This document shows positions 5,441 to 13,590 of a DNA stretch of 30,498 nucleotides, piece by piece; the stretch's first letter is position 1, and each line of letters begins with the position of its first letter. Both the position numbers and the translations under genes were made by a program. Origin of the DNA: Clostridiaceae bacterium (GTDB taxonomy: Bacteria; Bacillota; Clostridia; Saccharofermentanales; Fastidiosipilaceae); assembly GCA_012800515.1 (NCBI GenBank), contig JAAZJE010000003.1:1-30498 (forward strand), in the 5' to 3' direction. The notes under the pieces were generated by a model. That model searched no databases and was not told the origin of the DNA. It saw nothing but the letters and a program-made list of their open reading frames with translations.

Positions 5441-7528
5441 CTAATTATTGGCCTCGGCCTCGGCCTTGGCCTGAGCGATAACCTTTTCGGCGATGGCCTG
5501 CGGTGCCTGCTCATAGCGAACGAACTCCTGCGTGTACCAGCCGCGGCCCTGCGTCATTGAGCGCAGGTCGGTGGCATAGCGGTCCATCTCGGATTCCGGC
5601 ACCTCGGCCATGACGACCTGAAGGCCGTCACGTACCTCAATACCCATGATCCGTCCGCGGCGCTTGTTGACATCGCTCATGATGTCGCCCAGCTGAGCCT
5701 CGGGCACGCCGATCTCGACGGAGCAGACCGGCTCAAGGATGACGGGGTCGGCCTTGGGCAGGGCGGCTTTGTAAGCGAGGTTGGCGGCGATTTTGAAGGC
5801 CATTTCCGAAGAGTCGACGGCGTGGTAGGAGCCGTCGATCAGGGTGGCCTTGAGGTTGACGACCGGGTAGCCGGCCAGGACGCCCTCGGTGACGGCCTCC
5901 TGCAGGCCCTTCTCAACCGCCGGGTGGAAGTTCTTGGGCACCGAACCGCCGAAGATTCTCTCCTCAAAGGTGAATTCCTCGGACTCGCCGGGCTCGAATT
6001 CAATGATTACGTCGCCGAACTGGCCGTGACCGCCGGTCTGCTTCTTATGGCGACCCTGAGCGGTAACTTTTTTGCGAATGGTCTCGCGATAGGGGACGCG
6101 GGCCGGAGCCAGCTCCGAATCGACCTTATATTTCGTGCGCAGTTTGGCGCGCAGAACGTCGAGTTGAACCTCACCCAGTCCGGAAATGACCAGCTGGCGG
6201 GTTTCGGCGCGGTTCTCAATGGTGAAGGTGGGGTCTTCGTCCTGAATACGGCGCAGTCCGTTGACGATTCTCTCTTCATCGCCGGTGGCGGTGGCGAGGA
6301 TGGCCATGGCGAGAACCGGTTTCGGGAAGTCGATACCGGGGAGAACCAGCGCGTCGGTCTTCGTCGAGAGCGAGTCGCCGGTCATGGTTTCGCTCAATTT
6401 AGTCATGGCACCGATATCGCCGGCGCAAACTTCCTCGACCTCGACCTGCTTCTGTCCGAACATAGTGGAGAGGCCGATAACGCGCTCGTCCTTGCGGCGC
6501 TGCGGGTTGTACAGCGTATCGCCGGCGCGAATCGTGCCGGAGTAGACGCGAAAAAGCGAAATCCGTCCGACATAGGGGTCGGCCAGGGTTTTGAACACTA
6601 CCGCCGCCGGAGGTCCGTCCGGATCTAGAGCGAGTTCAACCTCATTACCGGTAGCATCGGTTGCGACGGCGGTGCCGACATCCGTCGGTGAAGGCATCAG
6701 TTCGCAAATTCTGGTCAGAGCGTAGCCGACCGCCCAGCAGCGAGCCACCGAGCCGCAGAATACCGGAATGACATCCCCGTGACGCACCGCCTCGATCAGA
6801 CCCAGGCGCAATTCCTCGGAAGTGAATTCTTCGCCGGAGAAATATTTCTCCATGAGTTCCTCGCTCGACTCGGCAACGTGCTCGAGCAGCTGTTCGCGCT
6901 TCTCCTCCAACAGATCCTGCAGATCGGCCGGAACGGCGGTCGTGCCCGTCTTTTCGCCGGTCTTGACATCAATGCAGAAAGCCTCGCCTTCCATAACGCT
7001 GACAAAGCCGGTCATCGTCTCGCCGTCCATAATCGGGAGCATCAGAGGCAGAACCGCGCCGCCGAAGGCATCGGTCAGCTGACCGAGAACTTTGACGAAG
7101 TTGGCGTTCGGCTCATCCAAGCGGTTGATGAAGAAGGCAAAGGGCACGCCGTTCTTCTTCGCCTGGGCGACGGCCTTTTCGGTTCCGACGGAGATTTCGT
7201 TGTCGCGGCTACTCACGGTGATGAGCGCGCTGTCGGCGACCCGCAGGGCGGAGACTACCTCGCCGAGGAAGTCGTAGTCGCCGGGTGTGTCGAGCATATT
7301 TACTTTATATTCGTTCCAGTTAAAGGAAGCGAGCGATGTATTGATCGAAATCTGGCGCCGGATCTCTTCCGGGTCGAAGTCCATGACGGTGTTGCCATCG
7401 GTACGATTGCCGAGCCGGGGAATTGCTTTCGCTCTGTAAAGACAGGCTTCGGCAAAAGCGGTCTTTCCCGAGCCGCTGTGGCCAAGAATCGCGATATTTC
7501 TGATGTTTTCTGCGGCAATGTTGCCCAT
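5441..7528 (-). CDS. Elongation factor G-like translational GTPase (EF-G2 type)
   Basis: The 695-residue protein has the five-domain layout of EF-G. The P-loop is GHSGSGKT (16-23), the G3 motif is DTPG (80-83), and the G4 position reads NRLD (135-138) where canonical EF-G has NKMD. The switch I region reads RRQISINTS rather than the usual RGITI pattern. These deviations match the EF-G-like paralogue group often annotated EF-G2, which is separate from the main translocase usually encoded beside tuf and rpsL/rpsG; none of those genes is here. It probably acts on ribosomes, but the exact role of this group is unsettled. AGGAGG lies 7 bases before the ATG. A strong terminator follows, and an extended -10 box lies upstream at 7561-7569, so it is probably its own transcription unit. 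Confidence 0.88.
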   Translation of the reverse strand: MGNIAAENIRNIAILGHSGSGKTAFAEACLYRAKAIPRLGNRTDGNTVMDFDPEEIRRQISINTSLASFNWNEYKVNMLDTPGDYDFLGEVVSALRVADSALITVSSRDNEISVGTEKAVAQAKKNGVPFAFFINRLDEPNANFVKVLGQLTDAFGGAVLPLMLPIMDGETMTGFVSVMEGEAFCIDVKTGEKTGTTAVPADLQDLLEEKREQLLEHVAESSEELMEKYFSGEEFTSEELRLGLIEAVRHGDVIPVFCGSVARCWAVGYALTRICELMPSPTDVGTAVATDATGNEVELALDPDGPPAAVVFKTLADPYVGRISLFRVYSGTIRAGDTLYNPQRRKDERVIGLSTMFGQKQVEVEEVCAGDIGAMTKLSETMTGDSLSTKTDALVLPGIDFPKPVLAMAILATATGDEERIVNGLRRIQDEDPTFTIENRAETRQLVISGLGEVQLDVLRAKLRTKYKVDSELAPARVPYRETIRKKVTAQGRHKKQTGGHGQFGDVIIEFEPGESEEFTFEERIFGGSVPKNFHPAVEKGLQEAVTEGVLAGYPVVNLKATLIDGSYHAVDSSEMAFKIAANLAYKAALPKADPVILEPVCSVEIGVPEAQLGDIMSDVNKRRGRIMGIEVRDGLQVVMAEVPESEMDRYATDLRSMTQGRGWYTQEFVRYEQAPQAIAEKVIAQAKAEAEANN

Positions 7529-7560
7529 GTGTGTTCCTCCTGCAAATTAGCGGTGCAAGT

Positions 7561-7569
7561 ATTTTACCA
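7561..7569 (-). promoter_or_regulatory. Extended -10 promoter candidate for the EF-G-like gene
   Basis: The minus strand reads TGGTAAAAT, an extended -10 (TGn plus TAAAAT, at 7566 to 7561). No good -35 box lies 17 bases upstream, which extended -10 promoters tolerate. It sits between the lipoprotein stop (7582) and the GTPase ATG (7528). Confidence 0.4.
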
Positions 7570-7581
7570 TATTTAGCGGAA

Positions 7582-8568
7582 TCATCCCACCGCGGGGTCG
7601 TAAGCCTCGGAGATGATTTCCAGCGTCATCAAAGTGTTTTTCCGCGAATCCTGCCAGGATTCCTGGAAAATGCGGAAGTATGCAACGACCAGGAGGCCGT
7701 TGTCGAGCCGTATCTCGGCCTCAATTTTTCGCTCATGCGACATGGAAGTCTCGATTTGCTCATTGCCGTGAGAAAGATAGTCGACGACTTCGGAGAAGAA
7801 CTCGTCGAGCGACGGGTCCGAGGCCTTTTTATCGTAGACGATGCTGATGGTCTCTTCTTCGCGAACGGCCTCATCGGGCATCAGGATTTCAAACAAGGAT
7901 CTCAAAAACTGGGTGATGGAAATATAATCCATGCTGGATTCGACAACGGTTCGGATTGGACTGTCGTAATCCGGTTCGACCCATTCTTCGTCTTCCTCCA
8001 AGATAAGCAAAGTCCATTCGTCGTCGATCATGTAAGAGTAGACGAAGCTCAGCTCATCACCGACCCGCGAATGCTCCTCATAAGAGATTTCACCGCTTTC
8101 GCTGTGGAGATAGCCTTCCAACAGATTGCGGCTTGCCTGCTGCCGCTTGCGATAGGATGCGGGCGCTCCGGGGTATTTCGCAATCAGTTCGCTGCGAAAC
8201 ACCTGTTCGATGGAGTTTATTTCCGCGGTTCCTTCCTCCAAAATCGAGCTCAGAGCGATTACTTCGTCCCGGGTCAGAGGACCTTCCAAAATACTGTACC
8301 AGGTGATCGACTCGGAGGGGCCGCTCGGAAAGGTGGCTTCCCCGGATGTATTGCTCGGAGATGTGGGGTCTTCGGAAGGCTCTCCGGAGATTTCTTTTGT
8401 GGTTCCGTCCGTAGAGGCATGAGTCGCGTCCGTGTCAGTCGCCGTCCTTTCTCCGTCGCTCGTCGAGCTCGGAACAATATTGATTTGACAGCCGCTCAGA
8501 GCCGGCAACAATACCGCCACCGTCGTCAGCAGTACCAGTATTACTGTGAAGAATCTGTTTTTCCTCAT
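7582..8568 (-). CDS. Lipoprotein of unknown function
   Basis: The 328-residue product begins with a lipoprotein signal peptide: MRKNR, a hydrophobic stretch (6-23) and the lipobox LSGC with the lipidated cysteine at 27. Residues 30-85 form a Ser/Thr/Pro/Glu-rich linker, as expected for a protein standing off the membrane surface. The remaining domain is acidic and mixed alpha/beta, with no motif I recognise. The ATG at 8566-8568 has a modest AGAGGG about 15 bases and GGG about 8 bases upstream. It lies between the family 4 glycosidase and the EF-G-like gene on the same strand, with no evident functional link to either. Export and lipidation are well supported; function is unknown. Confidence 0.8.
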   Translation of the reverse strand: MRKNRFFTVILVLLTTVAVLLPALSGCQINIVPSSTSDGERTATDTDATHASTDGTTKEISGEPSEDPTSPSNTSGEATFPSGPSESITWYSILEGPLTRDEVIALSSILEEGTAEINSIEQVFRSELIAKYPGAPASYRKRQQASRNLLEGYLHSESGEISYEEHSRVGDELSFVYSYMIDDEWTLLILEEDEEWVEPDYDSPIRTVVESSMDYISITQFLRSLFEILMPDEAVREEETISIVYDKKASDPSLDEFFSEVVDYLSHGNEQIETSMSHERKIEAEIRLDNGLLVVAYFRIFQESWQDSRKNTLMTLEIISEAYDPAVG

Positions 8569-8649
8569 TGCAAAGCCCTATCCCTCTTTGGGAACCCTCG
8601 CCGTGCTCGCGGCATTGCGAACTCGTTCCGACTATTTGAGTACGGATAA

Positions 8650-8655
8650 ATTATA
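8650..8655 (-). promoter_or_regulatory. Possible -10 box for the lipoprotein gene
   Basis: A perfect TATAAT on the minus strand (8655 to 8650), directly preceded by TG, lies 82 bases before the lipoprotein ATG. No recognisable -35 box is present, so support is limited. Confidence 0.25.
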
Positions 8656-8695
8656 CATGTTTTTCCGGCCGTCGACGCATTTACCGGTGATGAAT

Positions 8696-10006
8696 TTATC
8701 GCAATTCGGGGAGCATGTCGCCGTGAGCCTCAATCAGTGCGTCGCAAAGTTCAACGGTGGTGTCGATGTTGAGCTGAGCCGCGGTGTGCGGGTCGAGCAG
8801 CGCTGCCTGATACACAGCTTCACGCGAACGACGGACATAAGCTTCGATGGTGAGAAGCTGGACGTTAATATTTGTGCGGTTGAGCGCGGCCAATTGTTCG
8901 GGCAAGTCGCCGACGTAGGTCGGGGCGATACCGGAGGCGTCGACGAGGCAGGGCACCTCGACGCAGGCTTCGCGAGGGAGATTGGTGATGAGGCCGGTAT
9001 TGAGCACGTTGCCGCCGAACTTGAACGGACGGTTCGTCGCTACGGCAGCCATGATGTAGGAGGCGTATTCGTTGGTGCGCGTGTGGGTCAGATCGGGATT
9101 GTCGACGAGGTCGCCGGCGATATGCCGCCAATGTTCGATCTGGCGTACGCAACGGCGCGGATATTCGTCGAGCGGGATATTGTATTCGTCGATCAACTCG
9201 GGACGGTCGTTGCGGATGAACCAGGGCAGGTATTCGGACAGATGCTCGCTGGATTCGGTGATGTAGTAGCCGAAGGTGTGCATGATTTTGTGGCGGACGC
9301 GATCGTGGTCGGGCGCTCCCCGCTCGAGCGAAAGACGTTTGAGCTCGGGGTAGAGGTCGACTCCGTCCCGGGAGATTTCGAGCAGCCAGGCCATGTGATT
9401 GATGCCGGCGATCCGGGTTTGGATCGCGTCGTCCCACTCAAGGCCGACGCCGTTCAGCAACGCCTGGCCGCAGACCTGAACCGAATGGCAGAGCCCGGCC
9501 ATTTCCACGGAGCCGTGATAGCGCCGGGCATAGCCGGTGAGGATCGCCATAGGGTTCGTGTAGTTCAGAAAGATCACGCGCGGGCAGACTTCCTCCATCG
9601 TCCGGAGAAAGAGTTCCATGACCGGCAGAGTGCGCAGACCGCGGAAAATTCCGCCGATTCCCAGCGTGTCGCCGATGGTTTGGCGCAGGCCGAAGCGCTT
9701 CGGGACCTCGAAGTCGATAACGGTACTCGGCTCGTAGCCGCCGACCTGTACGGCGCAGACGGCGAAGTCCGCGTCGCGTAACGCTTCGCGCAGATTATCC
9801 TCGCCGCAGTAGGTTGCAAAGCGCATTGCCGCCCCGGGGGTGTTGCGCTGCAGATTTTCCAGCATCCGCCGACTCTCGTCCAGACGTCGCGGGTCGATGT
9901 CGTATAGCGCGACCTCGGCCTCGCGCAACGACGGCACGTGCATCGAGTCGCCGATCACGTTCCGGACAAATACAGAACTCCCCGCTCCCAAAAATGTGAT
10001 TTTCAT
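8696..10006 (-). CDS. Glycoside hydrolase family 4 enzyme, probably alpha-galactosidase
   Basis: GH4 enzymes hydrolyse glycosides by a redox mechanism that uses NAD+ and a divalent metal, in the cytoplasm. The 436-residue protein starts with the dinucleotide-binding MKITFLGAGSSVF and carries NYTNPM (148-153), CHSV (171-176) with the metal-ligand cysteine C173, and INHMAWL with the second ligand H204. The CHSV form and length resemble MelA-type alpha-galactosidases rather than the 6-phospho-glucosidases of the family, but the substrate is an inference. GGGGAGG lies 6 bases before the ATG. No sugar transporter is adjacent; the nearest importer is about 6 kb away on the other strand. There is no clear terminator between this gene and the lipoprotein gene downstream. 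Confidence 0.9.
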   Translation of the reverse strand: MKITFLGAGSSVFVRNVIGDSMHVPSLREAEVALYDIDPRRLDESRRMLENLQRNTPGAAMRFATYCGEDNLREALRDADFAVCAVQVGGYEPSTVIDFEVPKRFGLRQTIGDTLGIGGIFRGLRTLPVMELFLRTMEEVCPRVIFLNYTNPMAILTGYARRYHGSVEMAGLCHSVQVCGQALLNGVGLEWDDAIQTRIAGINHMAWLLEISRDGVDLYPELKRLSLERGAPDHDRVRHKIMHTFGYYITESSEHLSEYLPWFIRNDRPELIDEYNIPLDEYPRRCVRQIEHWRHIAGDLVDNPDLTHTRTNEYASYIMAAVATNRPFKFGGNVLNTGLITNLPREACVEVPCLVDASGIAPTYVGDLPEQLAALNRTNINVQLLTIEAYVRRSREAVYQAALLDPHTAAQLNIDTTVELCDALIEAHGDMLPELR

Positions 10007-10091
10007 GGTATGCCTCCCCTGTGTGCTTTACCGATCGCCGCGGCGTGTTTTATCAGGCTACATAATAACAGAGAAGGGATAATTCGTGCGA

Positions 10092-10132
10092 CAAAAAACC
10101 GGCTCCGTAACTGGAAGGTTAAAGAGCCGGTT
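10092..10132 (-). terminator. Rho-independent terminator of the peroxiredoxin gene
   Basis: On the minus strand AACCGGCTC (10132 to 10124) pairs with GAGCCGGTT (10105 to 10097). The 18-base loop can extend the stem through TAACC/AGTTA, and a T-run follows (10098 to 10093). It starts 33 bases past the peroxiredoxin stop. Confidence 0.88.
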
Positions 10133-10164
10133 CAGGTTTAGTCTAAGTTTAAATTATGTCTTAA

Positions 10165-10857
10165 TTATTTGTCCTCTCTGAAGGTCAGGTACCAGGACAG
10201 CTGTTTAATGCCGGCGTCGTCCTTCATGGCGACACGATCCTTGGCGGCGCCGCAGGATCCCGGGGGCGGCACGATGACGTCATCGCCGGGGTGCCAGTTG
10301 GCGGGAGTGGCGATTCCTTCGCGGTCGGATTTCTGCAGGGCGACGATGATGCGCTTGATTTCCTTCATATTGCGCCCGGTCGAAGAAGGATAGTAGAGGA
10401 TGGTGCGGATCACGCCCTTCGGGTCGATGATAAAGACCGCGCGGACGGCGCTGGTCGCGGACTCGGCCTGAATCATGCCGTACTTCTTGGCGACATTCAT
10501 GGTTATGTCGACGATCAGGGGGAACTTGACCTCGGGGCGGACGATGCCGTTCCACTCGAAGTTCTGAATGTCGCGCAGCCAGGCGATGTGCGAGTGTAGC
10601 GAGTCGACGGACAGGCCGACGAGTTCGGTGTTCAGCTCCTTGAATTCGGGCGCCATCGAAGCGAAAGTCATGAACTCGGTCGTACATACGGGCGTAAAGT
10701 CGGCCGGATGCGAGAACAAAATTACCCACTTGCCGCTGTAATCCTGGGGGAAATTAATCGTGCCCTGGGTGGTCTCCGCCGTAAATTCGGGCGCCTTGGT
10801 TCCGATGAGCGGGAAACTGGTCTGGTTGGTGTCGTTATTGTTAACATTATCGTTCAT
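10165..10857 (-). CDS. Peroxiredoxin of the Prx6 / AhpC-TSA family
   Basis: Peroxiredoxins reduce hydrogen peroxide and organic peroxides through a reactive cysteine in the cytoplasm. The catalytic motif HPADFTPVCTTE places the peroxidatic cysteine at C58, with the supporting arginine at R139 (AVRAVF). The long C-terminal part with GDDVIVPPP (191-199) and its 230-residue length place it in the Prx6-like group rather than the shorter AhpC group. The usual C-terminal cysteine pair of archaeal members is not visible; C202 in PGSCG is the only later cysteine, so the protein could be one-Cys or use C202 for resolution. The N-terminus has an unusual Asn-rich stretch. AGGAGG precedes the ATG by 9 bases and a terminator follows. 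It is probably a stand-alone oxidative defence gene, which suits an anaerobe. Confidence 0.93.
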   Translation of the reverse strand: MNDNVNNNDTNQTSFPLIGTKAPEFTAETTQGTINFPQDYSGKWVILFSHPADFTPVCTTEFMTFASMAPEFKELNTELVGLSVDSLHSHIAWLRDIQNFEWNGIVRPEVKFPLIVDITMNVAKKYGMIQAESATSAVRAVFIIDPKGVIRTILYYPSSTGRNMKEIKRIIVALQKSDREGIATPANWHPGDDVIVPPPGSCGAAKDRVAMKDDAGIKQLSWYLTFREDK

Positions 10858-10953
10858 ATGTTTATACCTCCTGGGTTAGTAAGCTCATGGTAACACGGAC
10901 GAGTCATCTTCCTCAGTACCAAGAGATACGGTTTTTTTGCGATCTTGCACTAA

Positions 10954-10993
10954 TCGGGAATTGCCTCGATTACAGCTCGGGAATTGCCTCGAT
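10954..10993. repeat. 17 bp direct repeat at the 3' end of the Gfo/Idh gene
   Basis: TCGGGAATTGCCTCGAT occurs at 10954-10970 and 10977-10993, 23 bp apart. The second copy encodes the last codons of the oxidoreductase; the first overlaps the stop codon and continues past it. This is probably a small local duplication. Confidence 0.7.
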
Positions 10994-12262
10994 CTTACCG
11001 TTCACGCGGGAGCGGTCGGCGGCAAAGCCGATCAAATGCCCGTCGATGGAATTGGCCAGACTCGAGGTGCTGTGGCTGGGGTCGCCGGTGCGGAAGGTCT
11101 TCAGTGCCGCCGCCACCAGACGCAGATCGCCGCCGCCGTGGAAGTCGCGTTCAACGTCGAGAACCACTTTTTCTTCGGTGTATTCGTGCCCGGGGCGCGG
11201 GTCGGGGTGGCGCACGACGAAAGACAAATTCTCCATCGTTCCTTCAATCTCGCCATTGGTGCCGACCAGCTTAATCTGACGACAGGGGCGCGCGTTGCCC
11301 GACGACAATACATGCGAGGCAATGGTTCCGTCCTCAAACTCCACGACCACCACCTGGTGGTCGACGATATCATTGTCACAACGCCATACACAACGTCCGT
11401 ACGGGCTGGTCTCGCGCAGATATTTTTTCTTATCGGTGCAGGTAATAGAGTCTCCTAGATACTCAAGGTCGTGCCAGACGTAGGGTCCCCACAAATCCAT
11501 CTCGAGGTAATGCTTGCGCGCCGAATACACACAGTCGCGCTCAATGGGACAGTCGAGAAGGCAACGGGTTCCGGCACCCTCGGGTGCGCACTCGGAGCGG
11601 AAATACATACGATTGCCGAAGCTGGCGACCTTAGCCGGACGGACGCCTTCTTTCATCCAGGTCAGCAGATCCAGGTCATGGCAACACTTCGCCATCAACA
11701 GCGTCGAGCCGCCGGTATCGACCCGATTCCATTTGCCGCGCACATAGACGACAGCAATATGATGATAGCTTACATACTCCGCCGTTGACATGGTCAGAAT
11801 CTTACCGATATCACCCCGCTCGACCCGCTCGTGAATCGCCGCATAGAACGGTGCATAGCGGAGAACATGACAGATAACTACCTTGCGTCCGGTGCGCTGT
11901 GCCGTCTCCCAGAGCAACAGCAGATCTTCCTGATTGGTGCTGATCGGCTTTTCCAACAGTATATCGTAGCCGGCCTCGAGCAGCGGTATCGCCGTCGGCA
12001 CATGATCCGAGTCCATCGTTCCGTTGATTACGATATCGGCAAAACGCGGTACCTTGACCAAATCGGCTGCCGTTTCATAACAATTTTCCGGGGGAATATT
12101 AAAACGTACAGCGGTCGATGCGACCCGCACCGGATCGGGATCCGCCACCCCGACAATCTGCAGTTCCCCGGGATGCGTCTCCGAATACGAAGCATACAGT
12201 ATGCTACGATGCCCCGCCCCTACTATTACCGCCTTGAGCGGTCCATCCTGCCTTTTGGCCAT
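10970..12262 (-). CDS. Gfo/Idh/MocA-family oxidoreductase with a cysteine cluster
   Basis: The family uses NAD(P)+ to oxidise or isomerise sugars, inositols and their derivatives. The N-terminal Rossmann motif reads AVIVGAGHRS (11-20). The catalytic lysine lies in EKPIS (104-108), and the active-site segment CCHDLDLL (193-200) supplies the His/Asp pair. The 430-residue length fits the family. A cysteine set C225, C234, C238 and C244 lies in the C-terminal domain; its spacing suggests a metal site, but that is inference. The ATG is preceded by GGTGAGAGGTTT, so the binding site spacing is somewhat short or shifted. It stands alone on the minus strand upstream of the peroxiredoxin. Its substrate cannot be read from context. 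Confidence 0.88.
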   Translation of the reverse strand: MAKRQDGPLKAVIVGAGHRSILYASYSETHPGELQIVGVADPDPVRVASTAVRFNIPPENCYETAADLVKVPRFADIVINGTMDSDHVPTAIPLLEAGYDILLEKPISTNQEDLLLLWETAQRTGRKVVICHVLRYAPFYAAIHERVERGDIGKILTMSTAEYVSYHHIAVVYVRGKWNRVDTGGSTLLMAKCCHDLDLLTWMKEGVRPAKVASFGNRMYFRSECAPEGAGTRCLLDCPIERDCVYSARKHYLEMDLWGPYVWHDLEYLGDSITCTDKKKYLRETSPYGRCVWRCDNDIVDHQVVVVEFEDGTIASHVLSSGNARPCRQIKLVGTNGEIEGTMENLSFVVRHPDPRPGHEYTEEKVVLDVERDFHGGGDLRLVAAALKTFRTGDPSHSTSSLANSIDGHLIGFAADRSRVNGKIEAIPEL

Positions 12263-12463
12263 AAACCTCTCACCACTAACTGTATATTATTTCGTCGAAG
12301 TACCCGAATATGCTCGACAAAGCCGGGGGTTCGACGTTTCGCGATACATTCTGGTTCAAGGTCCTGTTTCATGCAATCAGCTTTTTACTGTGGGTATCAG
12401 AAAATTGTCATCAGCTTTTACGTAGGGACTGACGACAGCCGAACTGAGCCCGACAAATTCCCG

Positions 12464-12499
12464 CAAAAAATACCGCCGTTGATTGAAACGGCGGTATTT
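12464..12499 (-). terminator. Rho-independent terminator of the proline/glutamine-rich membrane protein gene
   Basis: A perfect 13-base stem (12487-12499 with 12468-12480) with a 6-base loop is followed on the minus strand by a T-run (12470 to 12465). A smaller TGCGG/CCGCA hairpin sits between it and the stop codon at about 12509-12525. Confidence 0.93.
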
Positions 12500-12530
12500 A
12501 CGATTGCTTGCGGCAAATTACCGCATAGGG

Positions 12531-13499
12531 TTAATTGTCGCCGACCAGGTGGTACTTGCGGAAAGGCAGATTAATCAGACCTCCGAGCAGGACCAGTAGC
12601 GGCGGAGCAACAAGGATGGCTCCGAAGATCCAGTTGCCGAGCGCGAGTCCGCCGGACAGGAGCAGGCCGACCAGAGCGATCAGGCTGAGAATAACGACGA
12701 CGATCGAGAAGCGGGGGCGCTTCGCCCAGACCAGGAAGAGGATCGTGAAGATCAACAGGATTCCGATAACGGCACAAGCGATTGAGAAGAAAATGAAGAA
12801 ATTGCTCGGGTTATCGGCATAGAGTCTGAGACTCTGGGAAATGAAGGGCGAGGTGAACGATATGGTGTGCGTGTCGTTAAAAATCGGAGTCCCGAAGGAA
12901 AGCGGGAGGGTGTGAGGGGCTTCGGGGTTAATGTTTGCCCAGAATAGCGGCTCTTCCTTGAGAGTGTAGACTCCGATCCAGGCCAGGAGCAGACCGCCTA
13001 CTAGGCAGATGGCCAGAAGCAGGATTGACCCAAGGAAGATGAGCGGACGCCCGGGCTTGGGAATTTTCTTTGCTTTAGTCGCAGCGGGCGCTTCGACCGG
13101 ACGCGGAGCATAGGACGGCTGTTGCACATAGGCGGGATAGGGCTGCTGTACGTAGGCTGGATAGCCCTGCTGAGCCGGTGCCTGATAGTCGCCGCGGGTA
13201 CCCTGCTGTGCGTAGGGCGAGCCGCCGCCCGGAGCATCGTACGGTGAAGGACGATAGGCCGGTTGAGGTTGTGGCTGTGTCGGTTGCTGGTAAGGCGGGC
13301 TGTAGGACTGTGAATAACCGGAATCGGGCGAATAGGCAGGCTGTCCGGAAGCGGATTGACCGTAACCGGAGTATGTGCCCGGCGAGGGAGTTTTCTTAAA
13401 GGCACTCTCCTGTGCATTCGTAGTCGAGTCGGCATTCTCTGTTGCAGCATTTGTGACTTCGTCATCGAAACTGTTCTGCAGGTTGTCGTTTTGCGTCAT
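12531..13499 (-). CDS. Membrane protein with a Pro/Gln/Tyr-rich N-terminal tail
   Basis: I place the start at the ATG at 13497-13499, giving 322 residues. The in-frame TTG at 13512 overlaps the ribosome binding site GGAGG, which is 8 bases before this ATG. Residues 1-145 are disordered and rich in Pro, Gln, Tyr, Ser and Gly, including two adjacent YPAYVQQP repeats (about 113-130). A basic KAKKIPKPGR segment then leads into four predicted membrane spans at about 152-178, 233-258, 265-285 and 289-310, with a loop of about 55 residues after the first. I recognise no catalytic motif. Tails of this kind are common in Gram-positive membrane proteins with unknown roles. The neighbour upstream is another four-span protein 92 bp away on the same strand, so they may be co-transcribed. 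Confidence 0.8.
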   Translation of the reverse strand: MTQNDNLQNSFDDEVTNAATENADSTTNAQESAFKKTPSPGTYSGYGQSASGQPAYSPDSGYSQSYSPPYQQPTQPQPQPAYRPSPYDAPGGGSPYAQQGTRGDYQAPAQQGYPAYVQQPYPAYVQQPSYAPRPVEAPAATKAKKIPKPGRPLIFLGSILLLAICLVGGLLLAWIGVYTLKEEPLFWANINPEAPHTLPLSFGTPIFNDTHTISFTSPFISQSLRLYADNPSNFFIFFSIACAVIGILLIFTILFLVWAKRPRFSIVVVILSLIALVGLLLSGGLALGNWIFGAILVAPPLLVLLGGLINLPFRKYHLVGDN

Positions 13500-13507
13500 G
13501 TTTGTTT

Positions 13508-13512
13508 CCTCC
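13508..13512 (-). promoter_or_regulatory. Ribosome binding site that fixes the start at 13499
   Basis: GGAGG on the minus strand lies 8 bases before ATG 13499 and overlaps the alternative TTG codon at 13512-13514, so the longer reading is unlikely. Confidence 0.8.
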
Positions 13513-13590
13513 AATTATGGTCTAAACCTCACTGTCACCGCTAGGCTCCGACGCAGAACCGTCGGCTTTGCCGAAACGGGTCAGTGTCGT

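Noticed and set aside
5822..6628. Long plus-strand open frame opposite the EF-G-like gene
   Set aside because: It is antisense to a well-supported conserved gene and shows no family motifs; high G+C third positions keep this frame open.
7531..8649. 372-codon plus-strand frame opposite the lipoprotein gene
   Set aside because: The minus strand has a clear lipobox protein; the plus frame has no recognisable domain and begins within the GTPase 5' region.
8546..9781. 411-codon plus-strand frame opposite the family 4 glycosidase
   Set aside because: The minus-strand enzyme carries all GH4 motifs; the opposite frame is a shadow.
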